64,000 bases of DNA. It comes from Trichoplax adhaerens (Eukaryota; Placozoa; Uniplacotomia; Trichoplacea; Trichoplacidae). The DNA lies in the NCBI RefSeq assembly GCF_000150275.1, contig NW_002060946.1, positions 2,189,454 to 2,253,453 on the forward strand, written 5' to 3'. Under the pieces are notes generated by a model. It ran no database searches, was not told the origin of the DNA, and saw only the letters and a program-made list of their open reading frames with translations. A program made the position numbers and the translations under genes. Shown in pieces: positions 12,446 through 23,720 of this stretch; position 1 is the first letter of the stretch; the number at the start of each line of letters is the position of its first letter.

Positions 12446-13548
12446 ATCTACCTTACTACATTGGTTTGGATTCATCAAGAAGTAATATACGTCGGCAGTA
12501 ATTAATAATTAGGCTTACAGTATTTCAAGAAATCATTTGTAACTGGGTCTAGCTAGAATTAAAAACTGTGTATTAAATAAATATTCGAATTTATGATAGA
12601 AAATTTATGATAGCTGCTAAGTTATTTTCGTGTAAATCAATCCTGAAGTATTTCTACTTTTCGAAAATCGACTGAGATGTAACTACCATTGCATTACCAA
12701 TTTTTATAATTAATAGTAAATTTTAATGTGTTAGTCAAAATTTTTAACTCTGTACATAGTAATTTTCTACATTCTAACTCGTTTTCACCAGATAAAATTT
12801 TTATTCGTCAAAATTTTGAACACTGTAGAACAATCCTTTTGGGAAGAAAATAATACGAATAACAGTGCAAATCACAATACTGTAGATTACAATCTTATAT
12901 AATTAAATTGTTACTGTAGCTATATAATTCATAATAGGTGATAATTTGCATTTTTATACAATTAAGTTTCTACAGCATTTCCATTGCCAAAATTAAGAAT
13001 GTTATTTATAGTACACGTACATAAGTCGTAATCAACGTAAATTATAACATGGTTATATTTCATACCTTAATTACTACATTCACGCTAAGGCCTACGTAGT
13101 AGAATATTCCATAATCACTAATACGGGAAAATTTATGAACAAAATTAGTCAAAAGAGCTGTTAAATAACTATGGCTAATTACATCACATAAAGACGGCAC
13201 TCGACTGAATAATTCAAATAACCGCCAACCGAAGTAGTGATATATAAATAAATAATTTTAAATGTATTTAATTGCTATTCAATCAATTTCATAAATTAGA
13301 ATGCTATATATATGCCCATTTCCTGCAACAAAAATATAAACGGTCTCTCATATTAATTCTGTATGGCACCAGTTTTTCTATAACTTTTCATAGATTTAAA
13401 ATTATTACAAGAGTCTTTATAATTCATATTAACACAATATAATTAGCTTTCCATGTTTTTGAATATTGCGCAGTATTTAAGAGTCAATTTCTTAAAATTA
13501 TAAAACAATCAAATTATCGCTGTCATCATAAGAGCGTAAAGATAACAA
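12446..13548. other. Convergent intergenic region (3' ends of BPHL-like gene and gene A)
   Basis: About 1.1 kb between two genes that point at each other. It is very AT-rich, with no open frame, repeat or RNA gene that I can support, and should hold the 3' UTRs of both neighbours. Confidence 0.5.
12576..12581 (+). terminator. Candidate polyadenylation signal AATAAA
   Basis: Canonical AATAAA hexamer 131 bp after the hydrolase stop codon, in AT-rich DNA. In this base composition such a hexamer is common by chance, so this is only a candidate. Confidence 0.35.
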
Positions 13549-14200
13549 TTACGGTGCACACCGCCAAGAATATAACTGTTGCGCCGGATTTTCCATATCT
13601 TGTTTAACGGAATTGACGGATACCCTTTTAATACATCCATGAAAACCTCGTACTACTTTTATAGATGCACTGACAGGAAGGAAGGTATAATCAAAAACGC
13701 CACCAATATAAGGTGCATAGTTGAAAAATTCATTAAATGTTAATGTTCGACCAAGATTTGCAGATTGAGTTCGTCCATTTACAGTTACCGTCAAGGTCTC
13801 CCGCGATACATTTGCCGTTGCTATGTAAAGTAGTAGTAAAATTTGATTTTAATTAACAAAATCGTAATTTTATTACACAAATAAGAATGATAATAAAGAT
13901 CCTTACCATGATACCAATTTTCAGGTTCTACATCAACGCTCGATTTCACCCGGAGGCTACCTTCCCGTTGTAGGAATAGTGCCTCTAACTTTTTTTCATG
14001 TAGATATAAAAGTAACGACGTTTGTTCTATGATCTCTTCGTAACCATTATTTAGAAAAAATATCAAGCCATCCTTTACTGTTGTTCCAGCAGGTTTAAAT
14101 CTCAAGCTTACAATGTATGTACTTTCAATGCGTTGTGGAGTGTGCCTAATCTTTACATATCCTTGACCACTACTATTAAAGGCCGCGGAGTAAGCGTCAT
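13549..14200 (-). other. C-terminal laminin G domain of gene A (two exons)
   Basis: The last two exons encode one LamG domain. Seen in order: AFNSSGQGYVKI, SLRFKPAG.T.KDGLIFFLNN, LLLYLHEKK, NWYHG..ANVSRETLTVTVNG, APYIGGVFD, and FHGCIKRVSVNSV with a closing Cys three codons before the stop. The spacing follows the LamG pattern of a DGLIF strand, a W-H..V turn, a YIGG strand and a GCI..V end with a late Cys. LamG domains bind glycans, matrix proteins or steroid-like ligands. Neither B nor C has this domain; they have a membrane helix at the same relative position. Confidence 0.8.
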
Positions 14201-17200
14201 CTATTTGAGAATGAAAGAACAGTGATTTTCAGTCAATGAGAACCATTCGCCAACGTTTACATTAGATTAAAAAATTCTGTAAGCAACACTAACCCTTTGT
14301 AATAGTTTCGCTCCATTGACCATATACTGTTCCTACTGCGTTTGTTGCAGTAAGCCGTAAGATATAAGCTGTATTACTTTTAAGAGAGGTAAGGTGGTAG
14401 TTTTGAGAATCAAGCGGTATCGTTCGCTTGTAACAGACATTGCATGGTCCCGTTATCAAGGTATCCGAAGAGCTATTCCTTTCAGCGTATTCAACAACGT
14501 AAGTGATTAGTGCCTTATCATAGCCTCCAGTATAAGCAACTGGCTTCCATGTAACGTTAACAGTGAAAACGCCAGGATTAACTTCAAATGGTAACAGATT
14601 ACCAGGAAGACCTATTAAATGATTGATATAAGGTGTACAAGCATATTAATTAATAATAAAATATATAATCGGTAAAGCCATATCAAACTATTACCTTTGG
14701 TTGCCATATAAGTAAAATCGGAAAAACTCCTGCCAGCTTTATTTTCGGCAACAATTCTGACCATATATGTTGTATTTTGTCGTAAATTTGGAATAGAAAT
14801 TAATTCATTGTTTGAAGTCCTAATAAACTGACAACTTCTGCATACATTTCCCGCGCCAATATTGGTCCCTCTAACGTAAATTTGATACTCTACATAATAT
14901 GTTACATCATTTAGTGGGTACCCTCCATTTTTAGTTATAGGTCTCCATGACACTGTCGCTACCCTGACAGTAGTAATAAAATTTCGAATCTGAGGTCGTT
15001 CGGGCACTCCTTTTTGTATAGATGTAATATTATGGATGAGTAAGTTGCATGTCTACGCAGGTTTAGTCATAATTGCTATATCAGTGAAATAGAAGTATGC
15101 ATACATTTCATAATCCGATTACCTTTTGTTGTCATTAATTGCCATTCAGAGTAGCTTGATCCAGCTTTATTGATAGCAATTAAACGTACGCTATACGTTG
15201 TATTAGTATTTAGTCCCACTATCATATGTGAGTGATCAGCAGGGTTCACAGCACTTTGTAGGCAATCCCCACAAGCTACATTTTTTGGAAGACTTTTGCT
15301 ATCCCATTTCTGATATTCTAATCTATACTCTACTTCACGTAGCTTATAATTACCATTGAATGTAACAGGATTCCAGGAAATAGTCGCAGTATTAGGAGCA
15401 GTCACTATTTGACTTATGCTAGCTTTATCTGGTTTTCCTGATGACAAAAACAAACAGAAGTACAAATGTAATGCGTACTGAAGTATGTGGTGGAGTAAAT
15501 AGTAAATTAAAATTAAACTATAATACCTTTTGTCGCAAATGTTTGCCATTTACTATTTGATTCCCCTAATGGGTTTTCAGCTATAAAGCGATATCTATAA
15601 GTAGTATTCTCCTTTAAATTCTCAATTAAAACATTTCCTTTCAAATCAGGAAGTTTCACAATTTTGCAATTTTGGCCACAATTTTCTGGATCACTTGCTA
15701 ATGTCAATTGTAGATATAAGAAGTAGTCTCTGAAATCGTATCCTCCATTATGAGTGATATTTCCGTAAGATATCTTGGCGTTGTTATTCTCGATTATCAT
15801 TCCAGAGACTAGAGGTAAATCTGGATGACCTTCAATTTAGAATAATGTATAAATATTAATTTGATTTATCAACTGATGAAATGTTAAAGGCACACTAAAA
15901 TCGTTAGTACTTTTATGCTAAGCAATCATTAAATTAAATGTTATAAATAATGTAATTAGAATACTTATGAAAAGCCGTTTAGATACACTAATAAAAAAGT
16001 GCAAGCGCTACCTTTTGTTGTAAAATGTTGCCAGTCACCGTACAGAATTGATTCCTCATTATTGTTCAATATGACCAGAACTCGAAGCACATACTTAGTA
16101 TGGCCTTCCAACGATAAAATTACAACAGGAGATCTAGTCAAAGGAGCAGTAAGTTGACATGTTCCGCAAGTACCAGAACCAATGTTTGCATTGCGAAAGT
16201 TTTCTTCTGTAGTATACTGAATTAGTGTTTGTCTGTTTGAATCTGGACTGGCCGAATTTCCACTGTACTGCCACCAAATAGTAGCGGTTTTAGAGGTAGT
16301 TTCAATCGCCGATAACTTAACATTGGTATCTAAATAAGATTATTTAAATAAACGTTACTATACATACGGTAATACTGCTAATGGATTAAAAACGGCCAAT
16401 TAAAACGATATACCCTTTATGATGTTATTATGTTAGGTTAATTTAGCTTAAATATTATTGTGATTAGTACTTGTTGTTAGTTCACGAGTTACACGCTTCT
16501 TCTGGTTAGTTAAAATTAGTTTTTCGTTCCGGTAATTTGATGGCAATAATTTAGAATGTGAAGGTAAAATAATATCACAGTTGGGGCCACCCCAGCCTGG
16601 CATGCAATGGCAATCGCTGCCATATTTACAAAAACCGTGTTCTATTGTAGATTCAAGTGTGGTAGATTTGGTTGAAAGATTAGGTATTAGTTGTTATTTA
16701 TGTCAAGTTAGACACTGAGAGTTGGTTTGATATAATTGTAAAGATGAAGTATATTATGAATCGAACTGCTAAATAAAAAATATAAATATAATTTAACGCA
16801 TACCAGAACAGCCTGGGGATATTTTACATTCATTACATGACTCTCCTGTCCATCCGATATCGCAGCTGAGTAAAATAAATAGCGGATTATTACAATCGTA
16901 TTTGATAAAAGCCATAAATTTTAAAATTATTCCTCATTAACGGTAATGCTTTGATCATTCTATGTCTTACTTGCACTTGCTACGATTACCAAAGCAGTTT
17001 CCATGCGCTTCGTTGCACGAGACACCACATATAGCTAGTAGTAATTACACTTTATTTACTATATCATTATAATAATGCAACACAATTTATTGCAATCATC
17101 AAACTGGTGATATACTTACGAGTTTCACAGAAGAAGCCTGTATAGCCTGGATAGCAAGAACATGGATTTCGTTCGGTGATAGCACCATTTCCTAAAAAAT

Positions 17201-20163
17201 GATAGTAAAAATAGTATGCAGTGAATATAGAAGGATTTATGTAGTCACATATACAGATATCGAGAAGATCCAATTACATACTGCAATATCTTCCTTTATC
17301 AAGTCGATCGCACAGAATACCAGCCCATCCGCTTTGACATCTATATCATCATGGTTAAATAAATTTATAAAATTTAATGCTACTACTGTTCGAATCACTA
17401 CAGATTAATAGTTAGTCTTTGGCCTTGTATGCTTTTATGTACGATATTAAGATATTTGTAACGTACCTGCACTCGTAAGGTTGGCTGCAAGTACCTTGCT
17501 TGCATCCGGTTCGACAAACAGCTGAATAGTAACGATATTAAATAAATAATTATGAATCTACATAAACTGAATAGATTACGAATCAACATTCATAAATTTA
17601 AAAAATGATAAACAGACCAGTTAACAGTGTTAAAAGCAAGATAGTAAATCGCAGTGATGCATTTTGCTATATAAAGCAATGATATCGAATGTACATAATT
17701 TGCCCAATTTTTTTGTAACATTTACGATCTTTTATATTAGTTAATTGTAATAAAATTTTGAATTGAGTTCCAGCCATTCTGTGTAAGCAATAATACTAAT
17801 TTGTTATATTTTAATGTACAAATAAGAGAATGTATGCAAATACTAGCTAAATGCGCCTTCTGTTTTTCTAATAAAGTTATTACTTCTGATTTACGCCGTT
17901 GGCGCCTTAAAGAACTACAATAAGAGTACAATATAAAAAATATTACGTTGAGGAATACTCAAGCAAAGAAAGTAGCGCACTGTAAATTTCACAAGTATAA
18001 TAACGCAAAGCATTGAATGTAGAAATTTTTAAAGATAGCTGAGGTTAACAATGAATAAATTATTAATTAGTTGTTTATTTTTTATCTATAGGAGGCTATT
18101 GTACCTTGATCGCATCGACTGCCCCGATAACCCAGTACACATCTATTCTCGATCGTGAGTCGCAAGCTAGCAAACAGGCCCCGTCCGGTTAGATCATACC
18201 TTTTGCCGCCTTCAATTCTAATAAATCGATACATGCGGATCAATGATGCTGTATTTAAGCGTTCGGCGTAGACACTTAGTTGGAAGAAGTAATCCTAGCC
18301 AAGAAATAACTCGAAGTTAATGTTGTCGTCTAGTATTGCATAGGTCACAAAAACGCTGCGAGATTTTTACCAGATAATTTATGCTTTCTTTACGAAATTA
18401 CCAGGTCGTTAATCGATAAAAGTACACATACTATACTATTGCTAACAGATTCTGTATTCCTTTGCATAATTATAATTATCATATTGAAGTGTAAAGGATC
18501 ATCAAATGCACATGTATTTGCACCAATTAGGTTGGCAAAAGGAATACTACAACATTGCATAAAACAATGTGGAATTCTACATACAGCACTATGCATTCAT
18601 GCTGAATGATATATAAGCCATTCACATTACGTACTACGCTTATAAATTGCGAATAACTCCTATATTTATCTGTATATTCGTATACCATTCAATAAGTTAA
18701 TTTTTCAATTCTTAAATGGTAAACAGGCCGATATTCATAGCAACTAATATATTACTAAGATATAATTTTAGATCATCACAGATTTATATTTATCTTAAAA
18801 TATAAGTTCTATTTATGACAATATGATCAATAACAGGGAGCACTAATTTTTCGGCCTGTAATAAAGCTTTAGTAAACTATTCTATTCTACATTTATTTCT
18901 TGTCGTTAATATACAATATACCGTAGTCTTTGCTAGATACTGTAAATGTTATTACTATCTAGGCGCAGAGCTAATCTTGTCGACTGAGAAAAGTAAGCGA
19001 ATTTTAATAAAAACTGAATTTCATTTTTTTTCTACGCTATTCAAACTGCTTCAATAGTTAATCTGACACCGAAGTATCGCACATAGTATACTACATTCAG
19101 GGCACACGTACTGCCAATGCCCGACATTATTTGCAGCCGCAAGTAAAAATTCTTTATAATCTAAATGTATAGCTTCTTGGATTATGTATAACAATGTACA
19201 GCAATTTGGCATTGTTTCGAGTAAAAAGAAATGAGTATCACGCTGTCATCAGTACTATACAGTATAAATCACAGGAGTGCGGAACTGTGAGTTATTATCT
19301 AATTTCCACAGTTTTATAAAATAGCTAATTAATTTAATTCATCTTACCGATTTAGTATCGACATTTTGTAATTTCATAATCGGCTGGTCCGGTGAAAAAT
19401 TAATTTCTTCACCTCCGGCGATAGGTTTTCGGACTCTTGTACCAGCAACACATGAAAAGTCGTATAATTGTGTACTTAAGCACACATCAAATATGTAAGT
19501 GCAATTTCCTTTGGGTTGACATGTTCGTTGAAGGGCAATAACTTGATTCGGATTAGAAAATTTTACAAAATTAACCACTAATTCCATTCGGCTCTGCGCG
19601 GAGACATGCTAAAATCCATCGGGAACAAAAGGGAGGAAAATAATCTTTAGAAAGTCATCTTTGATGATAAATTTCAATCTATTAATGGTTAGACAAAATT
19701 AATGCCGGCACATATATAAAAAAAAGCTTAAATTCATTATATGCCAGCAGACTTTACGGCGGTTTAAATAAATGAAATTTTAAGAGTAAATTTAAAAGGT
19801 GATGCAATCGGGAACAAAGGGAACATGATTTTCAAAAATAGAACGACGATATAGACAATAGACGTTCACACAGAATAAAAAAATTTCGATGGGTTATATA
19901 ATTTCCGTTAATGTAATAACGTTTGCCTTTCTGTTATTGAATTAGATATGAAATCTTTAATAATGCGGTTATTAAATCTCATGTTAACAAAAACTATTAA
20001 TGAATGATTGTATCGATCTTTCATTTAACTTAATTATCGTCGATTGACGTAGACATTGGATCTTGTATTGTACGTAGAAATAGCATTCAAAGTTATTATT
20101 TCAAATTACCTTAACTGGCAAGCTTAATATCAGAGTAGACAATAGGAGGATAAGGAACTTCAT
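13549..20163 (-). CDS. Gene A: secreted Notch-ligand-like EGF/FN3/laminin-G protein
   Basis: Inferred CDS, complement of 16 exons: 13549..13820, 13907..14200, 14294..14611, 14695..15009, 15123..15437, 15527..15829, 16012..16329, 16471..16641, 16804..16865, 16971..17034, 17120..17191, 17282..17340, 17467..17521, 18105..18294, 19348..19608, 20110..20163; 1040 aa. Order: signal peptide 1-18; MNNL/C2-like module 19-105; DSL remnant 106-168 ending NRCVLGYRGSRC; EGF repeats of Delta/DLK (DOS) type 169-295 (RTGCKQGTC, GWAG, NPCSCYPGYTG, GVSCNEAHGNC, GWTGESCNEC, PGWGG); a basic linker containing QKKR; five FN3 domains 330-852; laminin G 853-1040. FN3 motifs are CGTC, CGQNC, CGDC, CRSC and CNVC. There is no hydrophobic segment after the signal peptide, so the protein is probably secreted. 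Exon phases agree at every joint. The donor at 16471 is the weakest call. Confidence 0.82.
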
Positions 20164-20856
20164 TGTTTGATTACTATCTCAGTCTTGGAATCCAATATGA
20201 AAGTTTATCAGTCGATTCTAGATGATATTCTAGGTTACCTAGCAATAAAACGCAATCAGTTTCAGACAATGGCCAATTTATATAATAGTTTTTAAGGACC
20301 GCAGCTTAAGGATGAAATGATGTTTTTCTTTTAAGCGCTGTCACCTTTTTGATTTCTTGATCTGTAAATAATATCGTTACGATACTGTACTATATACAGT
20401 TATTTTAAGCAACAAAGTCAATAACCTCTAAATTTTTGTTTACATAGTATTTGATCACTGTTGTACTCTACGGTAGTTATTCCGTCATTTATAGTTGTGG
20501 CGTCATAAACGTACGCACAACTCGTAACATGAAATTGATTACTAATAGAAAATTTATGGATTTCTGATAGGTCACAGTACTCGATGTTATCTTATAATTA
20601 ATTCTTAGTATAAACAGTGGTTGAGTTGGAAATCCTTGCGTTTAGCGTATAGAAAGAGTACTATAAGGAAAATATGATACGATAATGTCTATTCTGGTAC
20701 AAGGTCTAATCAGTCAATCGGCGCGAAGGAACTAAACGTATCAGCGGGCGTGTAACAAGTTTCATGAAGTCAAATGTCCCTCAAAATTTAAAAGTCATAA
20801 GTCACTTGATATCAGCAAATCAGCTGGATAGAGTGTCATCATGATCTGCCACCATA

Positions 20857-20893
20857 CGTACTGTACACTGTACAGTACAGTACAGTACAGTAT
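20857..20893. repeat. ACAGT/ACTGT palindromic microsatellite
   Basis: Repeated TACAG units with TACTGTACACTGTACAG at the left edge. Because GTAC and CTGTACAG are palindromes, the whole block is self-complementary and could fold back. Similar blocks recur across the intergenic DNA of the window. Confidence 0.75.
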
Positions 20894-20930
20894 TACGGCA
20901 CCTCTAAATTAAGATTGTACGTACAGTACA

Positions 20931-20976
20931 CTGAGTTATAGAAATTACTAGTAATTTCTAGTAGTCTATGACTCAG
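20931..20976. repeat. 46-bp nearly perfect palindrome
   Basis: The left arm begins CTGAGTTATAGAAATTACTA; the right arm ends TAATTTCTAGTAGTCTATGACTCAG. The central AGAAATTACTAGTAATTTCT is a perfect 20-bp palindrome. The outer arms CTGAGT.ATAGA and TCTAT.ACTCAG pair with one mismatch and a 4-base offset. It lies in the A/B divergent region. Confidence 0.7.
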
Positions 20977-22652
20977 TCTATGAACGAGAGCTTTTTAAAA
21001 ATTTCAAGTTTCTAATGCAAAAATAGAGTCAAAATTTAGGCGGTAATCACAGCGACACATTTATACAGTATTGCACATACCCTAACTAGAAAGTGATGAC
21101 GACAATAGACTAAATCATACTGTGCTGTAGTTCGACCTATTTCATATCCCTATTCGTAGGCCGAAAAATTCAATTCGCGCACACGATGATAGTTACTTGG
21201 CCTGTTGAATCACTATCAACAGACTCTTTTTTTTGTCCCTAATCGCAACATGTGTCATCGTTATAAAATTTACCATCCAATGTTTCTAATAAATTAATCA
21301 GTGTGGGCGGTTTCCACATATGGAATCATCAAATCCAAAGCTGACGACTACAGCAATCAATCGTGTGTTATTATTTATTTTTTATTTATTTTCATACAGT
21401 CATTTAATAGTATAATAATGAGAATTCTAAAGCTGATATACGTTCTCCACATTTCAACATGTCGATAAGAAGGAATTTTACTCCACTGATAACAACGAAA
21501 CGTTGTTCAATTCGTCTTGCTAATCCAATAAGCAGCAAGCGCGCGTTTTATATCAGGGATCATCTAGTCGTTAATCTTTCAATGAACTTTGTCAACATAC
21601 GTGTTTTACATACTCGACATACCGTTCGTATCCTTTGTTTACTAATTTCGCGGGATACTTACGTAACGTACTTCCTACCAGTGACCACACTATGGTCATG
21701 CAGTACCATATAACGTAGGGCTAGGTAGGACATAATTACTGTACGCAGTGTACGGTACTGTCAATGTGGTCGTGACTCAGTGAGTAGGCGTGCCCAATGA
21801 CCACATATACTCAGTGTATGTACAGTATATATACAGGCTAATACAGCACAGTACATACTTTACTTTACAGTAAGTGAACTGCAACTGGTTTGACTCAACC
21901 GTGCCATTAATTATACTGTACTGTATGTTAATTTGAAGTTCTTTGTAAAAAAAGCTGCTAGAGTACTATACTCTATAATCAATCACATTATACCATACTG
22001 TACATAGAGAAATTGATGACTGTGAAAGTGAGAATTTTTTCCATGCTTGGCCAAAATAAAAGTGCTTGATACTCCATACCCTTCAATCTTTTAGACACTG
22101 TCACATAGTTGCTGCCAAAGAGTACACATTTAAATCCTCTATTTTGCAAGCATAATTCATCTTTTTAGATTTAATACAGTATCTGTACATACTGTACGTT
22201 GTGTCTTTAGTGTTTGGCCAACTGAATAATCGGTCAAGTCAATGAAGTGTATATTGGATTATTGGCACGCAACGGTAAACAATTTGCTTTCACCATAGCT
22301 GCATGTACGCGTACAATATGTATCGCCCGGTCATCTTTCAACATTTGCAGCTTTCAAAAACAACTAAAAAGTAGAATATCTTTCTATGCCATAAAATTTT
22401 CAACATCTAAAGCTAAATAGTATAGGTAAAAATAGACTATACGCGGGATAAATCAATATACCAGTAGAAGAAGAATTGCGCTGAATGGCACAATTACACC
22501 CTTCTAACCCTCAACTCCACTACTGTATTAGGGTAGTATACAGTACTGTACTATATCATACGGTGCTTGGACTACTGTTGGCTGGCGGGTTCTCTTTGTA
22601 CCGTATTGCACTTAGCCACTGTTTGAAGCAAGCCGGCGGTATAACAATTACA

Positions 22653-22690
22653 ACAATAATAATAATAATAATTATAATAATAATAATAAA
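22653..22690. repeat. AAT trinucleotide microsatellite
   Basis: Run of AAT units with one interruption (ATTATAAT). Low-complexity sequence with no coding value. Confidence 0.85.
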
Positions 22691-23331
22691 CGCAAAGAAA
22701 TGTTTAGTTCACTATGTTTTAGTATAAAATAAGCCTTCTTCAAAAATCCAATGAAATGTGTTAAAGGATAAATCAAAGTTAGCTTATACTGCAATTAATT
22801 CCGTGAATCCACTATCACTACAGAAGACAAGAAAAAAATGTCTTGAAGCGTATCACTATTTACTGAAACAGATACATTAACCAATTTGACGTTTGGCGCC
22901 GTATACAGCAGTCAATTTTTTAATACGCGCATTGATAAAAAAGGTAGGCCTAAAATGTGCTACCCTACAAAGCAATAGGGAAATAAATAAAAACAAAATA
23001 AATTAAAATATTTTTTACCTTGATATAAATTTCAATCAATGTATCTCGATCTGTCAAACTTGCTTGAGTCAAGCCACAAGGAATTCAACAGAAATGATAT
23101 CTGAAAGAGTGCGGAATAAGGCCAAGAAGAAAAAACGCCTTAGGAAAAGTTCATGAAAAATTAAAGTGTTGTCGTTTCTGCGATTTTACTAATTAACCAC
23201 AGATTGTTACTATGCCGAAAATAAAATAGAGAATGAATTAGATTGGACTATAAATAGTACGACCGTCTCCGTACGGTACGGAAGCGTCTCGGCTTCACGT
23301 TGAATGGCTATTGTTTCGTTAATTGTACGTA

Positions 23332-23361
23332 TACAGTACAGTACAGTACAGTACTGTACAA
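23332..23361. repeat. TACAG microsatellite ending in its own inverse
   Basis: Four to five TACAG units that turn into CTGTAC, giving a self-complementary block. Same family as the block near 20.87 kb. Confidence 0.75.
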
Positions 23362-23458
23362 TCTTTAATGTTCGCTAGCATACACTACTATGTACCGTGC
23401 ACTACGGTACTAGACTTAGTAGGCCGGTGGTGGACGGTTCTGTAATCGTAGTAAAATA

Positions 23459-23472
23459 CCACGTGCACGTGG
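23459..23472. promoter_or_regulatory. Double E-box palindrome CCACGTGCACGTGG
   Basis: Perfect 14-bp palindrome containing two CACGTG E-boxes that share a centre. CACGTG is the core site of Myc/Max/USF-type bHLH factors. It sits in the DNA between divergent genes A and B, about 2.9 kb from B and 3.3 kb from A. Regulatory function is inferred from the motif only. Confidence 0.35.
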
Positions 23473-23640
23473 GTGTCGTAAATACTGGACGAGTTATACG
23501 ATTCACTAGTTCAGAAGAGATTCGGCATTGACAGCTTCCCTTACTCTCACTCACTTAGGCGGAAATGGCGTTTTGCGCATGATGCTTTACCTGCACAGGA
23601 TTGATTTGTTTACTAACAGTCTGTTGCGAATTTGCGATAG

Positions 23641-23720
23641 TCGCAGATCGTACAGTACAGACTGTACAGTGACAAGTACTGAATTCATCAGACTGAGTAC
23701 AGTACTGTACAGTACTGTTT
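23641..23720. repeat. Cluster of TACAGTAC/GTACTGTAC palindromes
   Basis: Within about 80 bp there are three separate self-complementary runs: GTACAGTACAGACTGTACAG, GAGTACAGTACTGTACAGTA and short GTAC units between them. Part of the dispersed palindromic family in the intergenic regions. Confidence 0.7.

Noticed and set aside
22485-22727. 80-codon open frame ending in a run of isoleucines
   Set aside because: The isoleucine run is just the AAT microsatellite translated; the rest covers a TACAGTAC palindrome.
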